The notes beneath the pieces are model-generated. The model was not told where the DNA came from. It did not search any database and saw only the letters and a program-made list of their open reading frames with translations. A stretch of 64,000 nt of DNA, from NCBI GenBank assembly GCA_964017045.1, contig OZ024802.1, positions 25,298,293 to 25,362,292 of the forward strand. Reading direction: 5' to 3'. Positions 48,101 to 59,700 of this stretch are shown here, one piece after another. This stretch comes from Omphiscola glabra. Its lineage: Eukaryota; Mollusca; Gastropoda; Lymnaeidae. Position numbers and translations under genes: made by a program. Positions within the stretch are counted from its first letter, which is position 1, and each line of letters begins with the position of its first letter.

Positions 48101-50531
48101 AACAGAAGCTCTTGTATCCATGCTATTCTCCCTTTGAATTCATATTTAAATAAAATATGTCTTTTAATTTTCCAAGTACTCAGAAAATTAGCTTATTTAC
48201 CTCCAAATCCTTCCAACATTTTTTGCATTTCATGGCTGTAAAAAAATCATAAAAAGTAAAATCAATATGTAAATTGACATTAAAATACTTTTAAAAAGTT
48301 ATAAAAAGCAAATAAGATTCAGGAACAGGTAATTATACAAAAAGTATCCATGAATTTATTCAATTCATAATTAAAATATGAATTTTAATTAAAATGCAAT
48401 TCTGGATTTTAACAACAAAAAATAATTGTTAAGAATACAGCCATTTTGTGTAGTACCATGTAGTTCATCAAAATGACCAATTAGTTCATCAATAAGCAAA
48501 ATATTTTTGCCCTGGTCAGCATCTAGTTTTTCATTTTTAATTATGGGTTCTCCTCCCTAATAATTCTTGCCCTAAACTTAAAATGGCTAAGTCCATTACA
48601 CCTAACTAATAGCCCATAGGCGAGGACAACCCACAGGTGAGACTCAAATCTGCTACCACTCATAGAGGCTCTACTCATTAGTGTAATAAATAACACTAAT
48701 AGTAATAGCTACCTGAAATCAGCAGGATCATAATCAACATCGGCTATTCTCTTTTTTCCAGGGCCTGGATTTATTAATATTGGAACTTCTGTATCTGAAA
48801 TAAAGATTAAAAAAACAAACAAATTTTTTAATTTTTTCAGCGAATCTTTTTGCAATTCATACACAAGAAGTTTTTCAGGTTATTGCACGCTACTGGTCCC
48901 TCTGTCGCTCACCCTAACCCGAACCCTAAATCTATCATAAACAAAGGGAAGTGACTCCCAATAAGGGGACCACAACAGCACATTAGCCGTTTTTCAATTT
49001 TAAAATGCATTGCCTTTGCCATTATTACTTTTGTAGAGGATGCCAGACTATTAAAATTAAAAAATAAATATTGCAGATAACAGAAAAGGTTGGTAGCTCT
49101 TAGTTAAAAATCAAATAGGCAGACATATTGGGCTAATGCAGAGAATTGGTGCCATGATTTTGTGATTCTCTGCATTTACCTTGACCTTATATTGTTAAAA
49201 GTTAAAAGGCAAAAAATTATATGAATATTTACACTTATTAAATTAATGTTATAACCAGTCAATTATTAAGATTTACATTTTAATAGCGAAAACATGATTG
49301 TTGACGTCAACAACTGTGAAACATTTCCAAACCCATTCCCCCTATTTTGTTGTGGACGCTTCCCCCCCCCCCCCCCCCCACTTTTTAATGCCAATAGGGC
49401 TAGTAATAGACTAACGAATCAAAATGATAAAATAAAATTTTAAGTAAAAGAAGGACAACATTGCCCACATGCGTTCATTTAAGTTTCTGATAAATCTTGA
49501 GAAAGATATCCGCGTCTTTTACCATGGCCGCCATCTTGGTTGCCCCGACCCGCGAACTTTTACGTGTTCACGGGTCGGGACAACCAAGATGGCGGCCGTG
49601 GAAAAATAAAATAACTCATGTTTTTGCTAAAATTACGAATAAAAAGTTTTTAAAAATGAAAAAATGATCTAAATCTATCCCTCACCCTAACCTGAACCCT
49701 AAATTCCTCCCTAACAGGGTTTTGACCCTCTCCCTAACAGGGTTTTGACCCTCTCCCTAACAGAGTTTTGACCCTCTCCCTAACAGAGTTTTGACCCTCT
49801 CCCTAACAGGGTTTTGACCCTCTCCCTAACAGTGTTTTGACCCTCTCCCTAACAGGGTTTTGACCCTCTCCCTAACAGGGTTTTGACCCTCTCCCTAACA
49901 GGGTTTTGACCCTCTCCGTAACAGGGTTTTGACCCTATCGGAACCAGCGTTTTGACACCCTCCTTAGCCTAACGTGGCGCTGGGTTTTGACCCTGAAAAG
50001 TAGGAAAATTTAAAAAAAACAAAGAAAAATGGCTAAATTAATTATAAAATAAAGAAGTAATGAAAACCCAACTTACATTTTCATGGAATACACTTTTACA
50101 CACTTTATTTCAGGTTCCAACGAAAAGAATATCCAAAAATTAATGAAACACAGCGTGCTCACCCTCTAAGATTATCTTAAAAAATGGCGGCGCTTATTAA
50201 GATATTTAATAGGCCAACCAATGAAATTTTAAAAATTATAATTAATTAACCAATAAAAATTTGCCCAAAATTTGCCTCCGTCATATTAATGAAAATGTAA
50301 CTCTAATAAAAAAAAATAAGGGGAGTGAATCCACGCAAATGACGTCACGGATACGCAGCCCAAAATCAGCCAAGTTTCTTTTATTTTAACTGGTAGAAAA
50401 TATTTACCTTGTGGTCTAACTGGACTACTACTATTCTCACACTCACTCTGATAATTTAAGTCATCTTCAACATCCACGACTTTAAGTTTTTTAGCCTGTT
50501 GATTGTCTTCAGTCTTTTTTATTCGGGGCAT
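45188..50531 (-). CDS. SYCP3: SYCP3 homologue, synaptonemal complex lateral-element protein (8 exons)
   Basis: Coding exons in transcript order are 50408-50531 (ATG 50531-50529), 48713-48794, 48201-48235, 47753-47870, 47305-47404, 46899-46997, 45952-46056 and 45188-45241 (stop TAA 45188-45190). Every intron is GT-AG, phases fit, and the total is 717 bp, 238 residues; mammalian SYCP3 is about 236. A basic N-terminus ([17 protein letters not shown]) is followed by an acidic stretch, [11 protein letters not shown], and the family hallmark MLEGFGADISK. A long helical coiled coil includes [45 protein letters not shown] and [12 protein letters not shown], with the conserved end [10 protein letters not shown]. 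In animals SYCP3 forms fibres along meiotic chromosome axes in germ-cell nuclei, so germline expression is expected. It is head to head with TXNDC9. Confidence 0.95.
48560..48690 (-). repeat. Possible tRNA-derived SINE fragment
   Basis: Read on the minus strand, TAATGAGTAGAGCC resembles a tRNA A box. About 30 bp later AGATTTGAGTCTC resembles a B box (consensus GGTTCGANTCC). A GC-richer body and tail follow (CTGTGGGTTGTCCTCGCC). It lies in SYCP3 intron 2. It is too diverged to be a working tRNA gene, and the SINE call rests on these two weak boxes. Confidence 0.35.
49522..49601. repeat. Palindrome with paired YY1-like motifs
   Basis: Two 36-bp arms (49522-49557 and 49566-49601) are inverted copies with three mismatches, separated by 8 bp. 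Each arm contains CAAGATGGCGGCC (once on each strand), which matches the YY1 binding consensus AAGATGGCGGC, plus a GGGTCGGG segment. The arms are much richer in G+C than the surrounding intron. It lies about 0.93 kb inside SYCP3 from its start codon, in intron 1. It could be a regulatory element, or a small foldback transposon carrying such sites. Confidence 0.75.
49700..49996. repeat. 23-bp minisatellite with telomere-like motifs
   Basis: About ten regular copies of a 23-bp unit, CCCTAACAGGGTTTTGACC plus CTCT, run head to tail from about 49706. One or two degenerate copies follow up to 49996. Variants change AGGG to AGAG or AGTG. Each unit carries CCCTAAC and the partly complementary AGGGTTTT, so single units can fold. 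It lies in SYCP3 intron 1, between the YY1-like palindrome and exon 1. Confidence 0.9.
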
Positions 50532-50767
50532 GCTAAAACTGTCAATAATTTTTCTGAAATTATGATGATTGTAATATAATGTCTATATGAAGTCCAAAGT
50601 GTCAGTTCTTTCTGAACATCTAAGGCTAAGGCGTGTATTTTACTGTAACGCTAATCAGAAAAAACCCGTTGTGTAGCAGACGACAAACGTTTAAAGGGAA
50701 GATACTTTAACAAAATTAACGCCGGAAGTTGTAATAAAAATTATCTACCCTGTTGATATGTTTAAAA
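50532..50767. promoter_or_regulatory. Probable bidirectional promoter of SYCP3 and TXNDC9
   Basis: The 236 bp between the two divergent start codons must contain the 5' UTRs and core promoter of at least the main transcripts. No TATA box is placed convincingly. GCCGGAAGTTG at 50721-50731 matches the ETS/GABP consensus (CCGGAAGT), a frequent feature of bidirectional promoters. Transcription start points cannot be located from sequence alone. AAAATGGCGGCGC near 50182, inside SYCP3 intron 1, is a further YY1-like site. Confidence 0.6.
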
Positions 50768-53700
50768 ATGGCAGTTTCAGCGACAATCGAGAAAGCAAAT
50801 CAAATAATAGACGAGCCTTCGTTAGCGGAAGATGTAAGTATTACCCATAAAGATAAATGGTGGGCTCGGAATTAACACTAGATACATATAATACTGTTAC
50901 CTTTATGATTTTATGTCAATGAGTTATGATGTAATGTTTTTAATCCTTTGGGATTGTTTAAGTAATAAGTATAAAAGTTAATAGTAACAAAGTAAGTACA
51001 ATCAATTATAAACAATTACATGTATAAGTACAAATTATGCAAGTCTCAAGAATAGTCAAGTCAATTTAAACTTTAAAAAAAGTGAAGGCCTAGTCGTCAT
51101 AGTATAGTCATCCAGGGTTGCCACTTTTCCAGATTATTCCGGATTGGTGAGGTTTAAAATTTTTCAGCTCCGGATTGGCAAGTATTTATTTTCTCTCTCT
51201 CCGGATTCACCAGTTCAGTTTATTTAAATACGGTTCCTAGGTTTAAAAAAAAATCAATAGCAAGTGTAAGAATGCGTAAAAGCCTATTCAGCGAGAGCGT
51301 GTTCACTATAAATAGAACAGGTACTGCAACATCTCCCTTTTGTTTGCAAGCCTTTCGCTTTCATCATTGCACAAGAAATTATTTCTACAGTTACAGTGTA
51401 TGAATTTTATGAGTTTTGTCTTTGTTAAATTTCAGGGTTTGAAAAATTTATAAATGAAGTTTCAGGTATCAAGAAATTTTTTGAAATGGATTTCAAGGTT
51501 CACTGCTTCTAATGAGTGGCACCCCTGTAGTCAGCCTTAGTCCAACTCTCTAACCCTATAAAATACTATATATAGTGTTTTTGCTTGTACTCTATGGGCT
51601 TTACTTAGGGTCGTGTTCAGTATAAATAGCTAAGCACCACAACCCCCTCTTGTCCTTGCTGTGAATTTGATTAATTCACTTGTACAACTGTCCCATTAAT
51701 GAGTGGGAAAAGGTAATACTTACCAATACAAGTAAAACTTTGAAAAAGCTTCATTCTATTTCCTTTATTTTACAGAGAATAAGAATTTTCTTTAATAACC
51801 CTTTAAAATACAATTAAGTGCTCAAAGGGGCCATCTATACACACTGCACAGGACATCTTAATCATACAGCTGGGGAAGGGGTCACATATTATTGTCAACC
51901 ATGTGTGATAAAAGTTTCTTATTTGTGTTAAACATTTGTAATGCAAGGGTAAAGGGTAAACAAAATTGCCAAAATAACATTTATGGACGGCCCCATATCA
52001 AAATATGTATAGTAACTTAGCCTCAAACATTATTGAATGCAGTTCCTGCCTCTGTGGTATAACTTTCATTTGAGCCTACATATTTTAATTAATTATTTTA
52101 CATTTATAGATACAATAGTGCATCAATTTTACTAACTTATTGGACTGGAGGTGGCTGAGTTACCATATTTTTTGGATAACCAAGCACACTCTTGGAAAAG
52201 TTGTGTTAAGTAAATATGTTAATGCATAAAATACAATATATTCTTAACTAATACTTATCCATTTATCCTTACAATCTATTATTAGAATAACCAACGTTTC
52301 TTATAAATGACGTTTTGAAAATCAACCCTCTACTCTATAAGCTAATTGGGGAAACATTTTCTTTTATGATTACCATGCTGAGATTTAAAATTCTTGACAA
52401 AATCTGAAATTTATTTTAAAAAATATGTTTCAGGAATTATTAGCAGAGCTGGAAAAGGAAGATATTCCATCTCACATTCGAGAAGCAAGACTTGAAACAC
52501 TTCGGCAGCAGTCTCTCCAATTTAAGCAGCTCAAGGAGCTTTCATTTGGAGAATATACGTAAGTAGCTCATGGCATTACTAAGTTCAATGAGAGTTTTAA
52601 AAACAATTATTTTCTTCACTTTTGCTCATCATCATCCTGTAGTTCTCTGAGCGGGAAATAGGCTATTAATGATCCCACTACATTTTACTCTATATCAATG
52701 TCACTTCCTGCCTCAGAATCTGTAGTTAAGTTCTGTTGTGGAAATATATTTCCCTTATTGTTAGAGAAAAGCACAGACCTATCTCTTGACAGATGGAATA
52801 TGATTTCTACTTTTAGGACTAAAGGGTTCCCATTAAAAAACCTCATAGATTCCTCTAAGGAACAAACATGACCAACACCAGACACACACAGACGTACCCT
52901 TGCATGTTTACACTCATACACAAATCACTAAAACTAAGTAATGAACTAGATAAGTAAATAAATAACACTGCATGTTATTAATAACGTAAGTATAGGTAAT
53001 ATCAATATCTACAAAATGTACTTTAATAGCTAAAACATATAAAAAATATACTAATTTTAATTATGAATTACTTATTTGTCTTCTCTGGCCTCGGGTAAGA
53101 AACATATTATAATTCACATCAGGGCCAACCTGGCATTGTTTGAGCACCTTTTCCTGAGTCTGTGTCCATTCCACTTCATTTTTGTGATGTTATCCTAATG
53201 GTAGAGTGTTGATCTTGTGTCACAAGTTTTCATTTATTGCTCTGACTGTTAATGTGATATATGATTCTCACTTTAGCTCAATTTTGGAAAAAAGAAATAA
53301 GGTACTAAATACCATATCACTGTGGTGTACTAAAATCAATTTCAATGGTACTTTTAAATATTGCTGCAAAAGCAAAATTTTCCAAGAATATTTTGAAATA
53401 AAGAAATAAATGAGAAAGACTCTTAGTAAATGCACCATTTTTTTTTTAAGGCTACTTCCAGATGAGAAAAGTTTCCTTGAACTGACAACATCCACAGAAA
53501 TTGAGCATTGTGTTGTTCACTTCTTCCATCCTGATTTTAGGAGATGTGCAATTGTGGATAGCCATTTAGAGGTAGTTAACATTTTGTTCTGGATCAAAAA
53601 AATGCCATATTTTAAACATCTTTTTTGTCAACTGGTGTGTCACCTGATCATCTTGGGGACCCCCCCCCCCCCCCCCCCTGGCTATTTTAACTTAAGTTGC

Positions 53701-56700
53701 AGTTATCTGATAGGAGATTTCGCCATGAAAGTTTTTCAACACTTATTTGATGGAATATTTCAATCAGAGAGTTACACTTTTGCTAAGAAACAGTTATTAT
53801 ATTTTGTGCTATTATATCTAAAACAAAGTCAATCACGAAAGCTAACACTACACCTACACAGCTTCACACCAAATCTTTAATCACAACTCACAAACGAAGC
53901 AATATGGCTTTTGGGTACAATAAGCACAAGTCTTTTACTCAATGATGATAAAAGGGAAGTAATATTGACAATACAATGAATAGTTAGGACATCAGTCTGT
54001 GTATTGGGTCAGCTGTCTGGATCATATTGTCATGACAAGATTGAACATAATTTATTTAAGTGAAAGATTATTTTTAAATCAGAGATTTCAACCTACATGA
54101 AGAATTCAGCAGCAAGATAATAATGAAGGATAGAAAGATGTGACTTCCGGTTAGATGGGATTCGTTTACATGTTTCAGTGATGAGGAATATTTCTTTGAA
54201 TATGACATTATCAGTCTAACAAGTTCTCAACAAACTGTGATGTATAAACTAAAATGTCACCATCACTGGTCAAGGGAATGGCCAAAAGTGACTGTCTTCA
54301 ATATATTGAGCTAAATGTGTGACGTCTGGGTTTGTACTGCATTGTTGATCTTCGGCGCCATGTTTGTTACCACTTCCTGTCTTACTTAAAGCTTGGCACA
54401 GCTCTATTCCTGCGTGTTCTCTCAGACTGATACACACCGGAGTGACTTGTGGTATGTTCAAATACAATATTACATTATATACCATTGTGGTAACAGCTCT
54501 AGCAAATAAATTGTTCACCTGTGATGCCAAGAAACCAGAAATAGACGCTTTATATGACAATTTAGACTTCAGTAAGAAGTTAGTTTTCCGCACTGCTGGT
54601 ACTGCTCACTGTGTGTTTGTAGACATTTTAAATAGATCATCCCGATATCGCTATACGCAGAGACCCTTGGGCCGTCAAAGACTGGTACTATTGTATCTGG
54701 CCTGCATCCTCCTGGCAAATTCGTACTCTCCTGAACCCAATCCTGGACCAAACGTCGCTACGAGTGCTGGGTGTCCTTCCTTGCATGTCCACTCTTGTTC
54801 CAAATCCCAGTCATCACAGATCTGCGGAACATGTGACCTTGCTGTACAGTCAAAGGATAGAGGCGTTGCCTGTGATCAATGTGGGCAATGGTTCCATGGT
54901 CAATGCCAAAGCATCGACACAACTTATTACAACCAGCATGCTGAGGATTCTGGCGTGCCGTGGTACTGTACTGTCTGCGGTGGACGGACTAACCAGTCTT
55001 TGTTTGACCCCCATTGTGCAGGGACAGACTCTACCTTCCCAGATTTCTCTCTGAATCCCTCATGCTCCACACCAACCGACATTCGAAGTTTTCAGCCACC
55101 ACATTGTTCAACTCCTATGCGCTGCAGTCAGCAGGACAAATGGAAACACAGACCATTGCGCATATTGAACGTGAAATTTCAGTCTTTAAGCGGGAAGAGA
55201 GTCGAGATAGCAAACCTGATCAACAGCCTAAAACCTGACATCATACTGGGTACAGAAACATGGCTGAATCCCTCCATAGCCAACGCAGAGGTTGTACCGG
55301 ATAATTATATATTATTCCGGCGAGACAGAAGAGACAGAGGAGGAGGAGTACTTGTTGCTATCCATCACAACCTGGTCTGCCACGCTGCTCCAGAACTAGA
55401 TGTTGATGACTGCGAGCTCCTGTGGGTGAAAGTGAAACTGAAGGGTAGACGCACACTTTATGTTTGTGCCTATTACAGACCCAACACTGTAGATGAACCC
55501 AGCCTCAGGAGGCTCGAATTATCGCTTCAGAGAGCAACACAGTCAAAGAACGCTTTTCTCCTTATAGGGGGGGATTTTAACTTTCCTGGTTGGAACTGGC
55601 AGATTCCTGCCTTGAAGCCCAAGTCACCATACCCTGTCCTACACTCAGACTTCATGGAGATGATTAACAACCATGGTCTGGAACAGTTGGTTAAAGAACC
55701 CACGAGGGGGGGAAACACTCTTGACCTTCTCCTCACCAACTGTCCATGTCTCATCCCAAAAGTTGAGGTCATCCCCGGGATTTCAGACCACTGCATACCA
55801 TATTGTGAATTTCAGGTTAATACACTAAAAAAGAAGCAGGTCATACGAGAAATCCCAATTTATGCCAAGGCAGACTGGGATGGCCTGAGAGTTGTAACGA
55901 CAGAACTGAGCTTAGGCATGCAGGCGATTCAGGGAACAGCGACAACAGAAGAGCTGTGGGTGAAGTTTAAGACAACAATCACTGATGCAGTGAAGAAATA
56001 TATACCACACAAGACCACCAAACCTAAGATAAATCAGCCATGGGTCACGGCTGAAATTCGTGGGCTAATCCACAGGAGAGACCGCCAATACAAGCGATTG
56101 AAGAAAAATGGCTCCTTTGAACTGAGAGATGAGGTACTGAGACTCCGCCGAACCATCCAACGCTTACTGCGTAGATTGTATTGGAACTACCTCAACGGCA
56201 TTTTCTCAGAGGAAGACACTCCGACCAATGGTGTCAAGAACAAGCGCTTCTGGAGCTATATGAAGCACCAAAAGTCCTCAAACGTTAGAGTTTCCCCCCT
56301 GAGATGGGATGGCCATTTGTCATCTGACCCAAAAACCCAGGCTGATATACTCAATCAGCAGTTCCAGTCGATCTTTGGTGAAGGCAGAGAGTACTCAGCA
56401 TATATCAATGACCTACCCGAGAAACTGACATCCCATGCAAGACTGTTCGCAGATGACACAGCCGTGTACAGGATGATCACCAACAGATCTGACCAGGACC
56501 AGCTACAAGAGGATCTCAATCGGTTAGCTGAGTGGGAGGCGAGCTGGGACATGGAATTTCATCCAGCCAAGTGCCAGACACTGTCAGTCTCTAGAAGTTG
56601 TACTCCTCTACTCTACCACTATGATTTGCATGGTCATTTGCTTGAGTCAGTTTCCTCTGTAAGGTACCTGGGTGTTACCATTCAGAGAGAGGTCCGCTGG

Positions 56701-59700
56701 GATGAGCATATTAACAATGTGTGCAACCAGGCAAACAAGACAATAGGGTTCTTAAGGCGTAATCTAAAGATCAGCAACTCCGGTGTGAAAGAAAGAGCCT
56801 ATAAAGCCTTTGTCCGGCCACTTTTAGATTATTAATCTTCGGTCTGGGACCCATTCACTCAGAAGAGCATCAACAGGTTGGAGGCAGTACAGCGACGGGC
56901 AGCACGCTTTGTCCTGAACCGCTACAGGAATACCTCTAGTGTTGACAGCATGCTGGAAACACTGGGCTGGTCACTATTGGAGGAACGACGACGACAGTCC
57001 AGGCTCTCCATGATTTACAAGATATATAATGGGCTAGTCCACTGCTCTAGCATTAAACAGAAACTCGTCCCTCTCCCCCATAGACAGCGACGAGGCCATG
57101 ACAGGCAGTTCCGGCTCATACCAGCGAGAAGCCAGTATAGGAACTGCTCATTCCTACCAAAGACAATCAGGGACTGGAACAAGCTTCCAAAAGGAACATT
57201 TGAGGCGACAACACTTGACTCATTTGCGTCTATTGCCTCAGGCCTTCCAACCCTCGTAACCAGTGAAATATCCTCATCAACACCAGGCACAGAGACATTG
57301 CAAATCCCATCTACATTCATAGGAGCCATAATGATCAATAAATTGATCGTGGGCCCTTAATATATAGAAGAAGAAGCATGTGGTCAAATAGGACATGAAC
57401 CACACAAAAAAATAAATAAAAATCCCTCCCACAATGGGAGGAACGCTCATCCAGCACTGCAGGTTGAAGCGTATGAAATTATTCATTAAGAATCTAGCAA
57501 GACAAAGATGCAAATGTATTATAGATCCTCTGTCCGTATACTTGATTCATTGATACAAAAACTGGGATGTACTTAAAATGATGAGTCATCAACAACCAAC
57601 TTTTTAAAGAATTCAGGAAATATGTGGAGTCTTATAATGAGTCTATTCTTTTCTTTACTGTTGTATGCATGTTGTTGAGAGAATATGACATCACTTATCT
57701 TTTAAAATAAAATTTTTGCTTTCTAGAGAGGTTCTATTATTCTTTACTGTAAAGCTGAAATTTGGATGAAAACAGTTGTCATCTTAAAAGATTTTTTTTG
57801 AAAACTTATATAAGGCTAACCTGAAATTTAATGGAAATGAAACACAAATATATCCAATTTCAAAACTATTCTCAGTTATTTGTATTCAAGCTTTGGAAAG
57901 TACTGAAAAACTCTGCAGTATGGCATACATGTCTGAATCTGAACTGAAAGAAAATCTTAAATCATAGATCTTGGATCACATTGAAGCCATTCAAAATGAA
58001 TATTGCTGTGCAACTCTACAAAACCTTTTCCTTGAATGGAGCAAGCAGGGTTTACAATAATTGTATTTGTCAAAGAATTCCTCTCCATTACCTTGTTCTG
58101 TATAGTGTTTATCTGTGGTATCTAAATAAATCAAGCTGATCTTTAGAATTATACTTCTATTTGCCACTACATGTTTTTGCAAGAATAAATTAATAACACC
58201 TCCTCACACAATTAAAAAGGAAAGAAACAGAATTGCAATATGAAGCTGACATGAATTAGGCCTGAACAAATACTCAGTCTTGAATTTGAAGCCAGATGCT
58301 GGCAAAGTTACTTCATTATCATTATTTTTATTAAGGTGGTTTTATATAGTGCAGTACCCCAGCCTAGGGCTAGGCTCACTGTGCTTAACATAAAAATTAG
58401 CAATTACAGAATATTATGCATTTAGAAACAACAATTGGTAATACAAAAATCAGGCTAACACACATAAAATTGCAATTAACCAGGAGCTCGATCCTATACG
58501 TGCCTGCAAGGCATAGCCTCATTCTCAAGATAGATCTTAGTTAATAGTTAGGTTAGGATTATATTCTGTATATTTTTTTAAAAAGCAAATTTAGAGGGAG
58601 GTCAACAGTTAAATTTTAAATTAGATTCAAGAGTTGAAATTGACTGGGAAACACAGAAGGTTTCCTGCTTTTGTTTATAAAGTTTCACCGCCATCCTTGC
58701 TTTGTTGTCAATTTATATGATGAATTTTTCGGGTGGCTTGCAGTGAGTGCAGTGAATTTAATAAATATGATTCGTTTAAGTTTTTCCTTGTGCAGAATTT
58801 AAATGCATGTATTTTGTTTTTGTTATTCAGATATTATGCAAAAAATATTTCAATACCAAGTTTGCCAAACTGAATGTGGAGAAGTCAACATTTTTGGTTA
58901 CAAAGCTGAAGATTCAAATGCTGCCTGCTATCTTGTGCTTCAGGAGAAGTATTGTAGTTGATAGGTAGACCATGCTTCTTAATGAATCTCATAGAATATA
59001 TACACATAAATATGAAGTGAATTTAAAAAAAAAAAAATCTTCATTGAATTCCTCCATAATTCTTAATTAATATTTATCATTTATCTCCTGATAAGAATAT
59101 TGATGGTACTCGGGTATTCTGAATATACTTTTTATAATGTGGTGATAGGGGGTTGTGGGACTAATAATCAGAAGAATAAAAATAAAATATTTACAAGCAT
59201 TGTCATTATATTTATTAGTCTTAACTTATAATTTGTGTAAAATCTTTACACAAAATTTTGAATGTTGTCAATGTAAGTTACATTTTTTTTTCGTGTTAAC
59301 AATTTCTAAATAAAGACACATTTGTTGACAGGATTATTGGATTTGAAGAACTTGGTAATACTGATGATTTCCCACTCATGATTTTGGAGAGACGATTTGC
59401 CACGTCAGGTAAATGTCATAAAAAGAAAAGAAATAATGAATTTTTACCTCTACTTCCATACCAGTGGTTCCCAAATGATGCACAGTGAGACATTTATATG
59501 CAAAGTCTCATCAATTAAATATTGGTGCAGTGAAAGCAACTTTTTATTCAAGCTATTACAACTCAGTGCCAATAAAATTCCAATGATTTCTCCAACCTGT
59601 CTTAATGCATTTCAATAGTCCCCTTGTTCTTTGGGTTACCATCACAAACCTAATTACTGAACTTAATTTGGGGCCATCAATAAAATATGTCACACCCCTG

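Noticed and set aside
53185..53250. tRNA-like phrase AATGGTAGAGTGTTGATC as a tRNA gene or SINE
   Set aside because: The A-box-like part is good, but the B box is not recognisable and no cloverleaf could be drawn.
53410..53880. 156-codon plus-strand frame as a gene of its own
   Set aside because: Its first part is TXNDC9 exon 3 (53451-53571). The remainder runs into intron sequence after a GT donor and through a poly-C tract.
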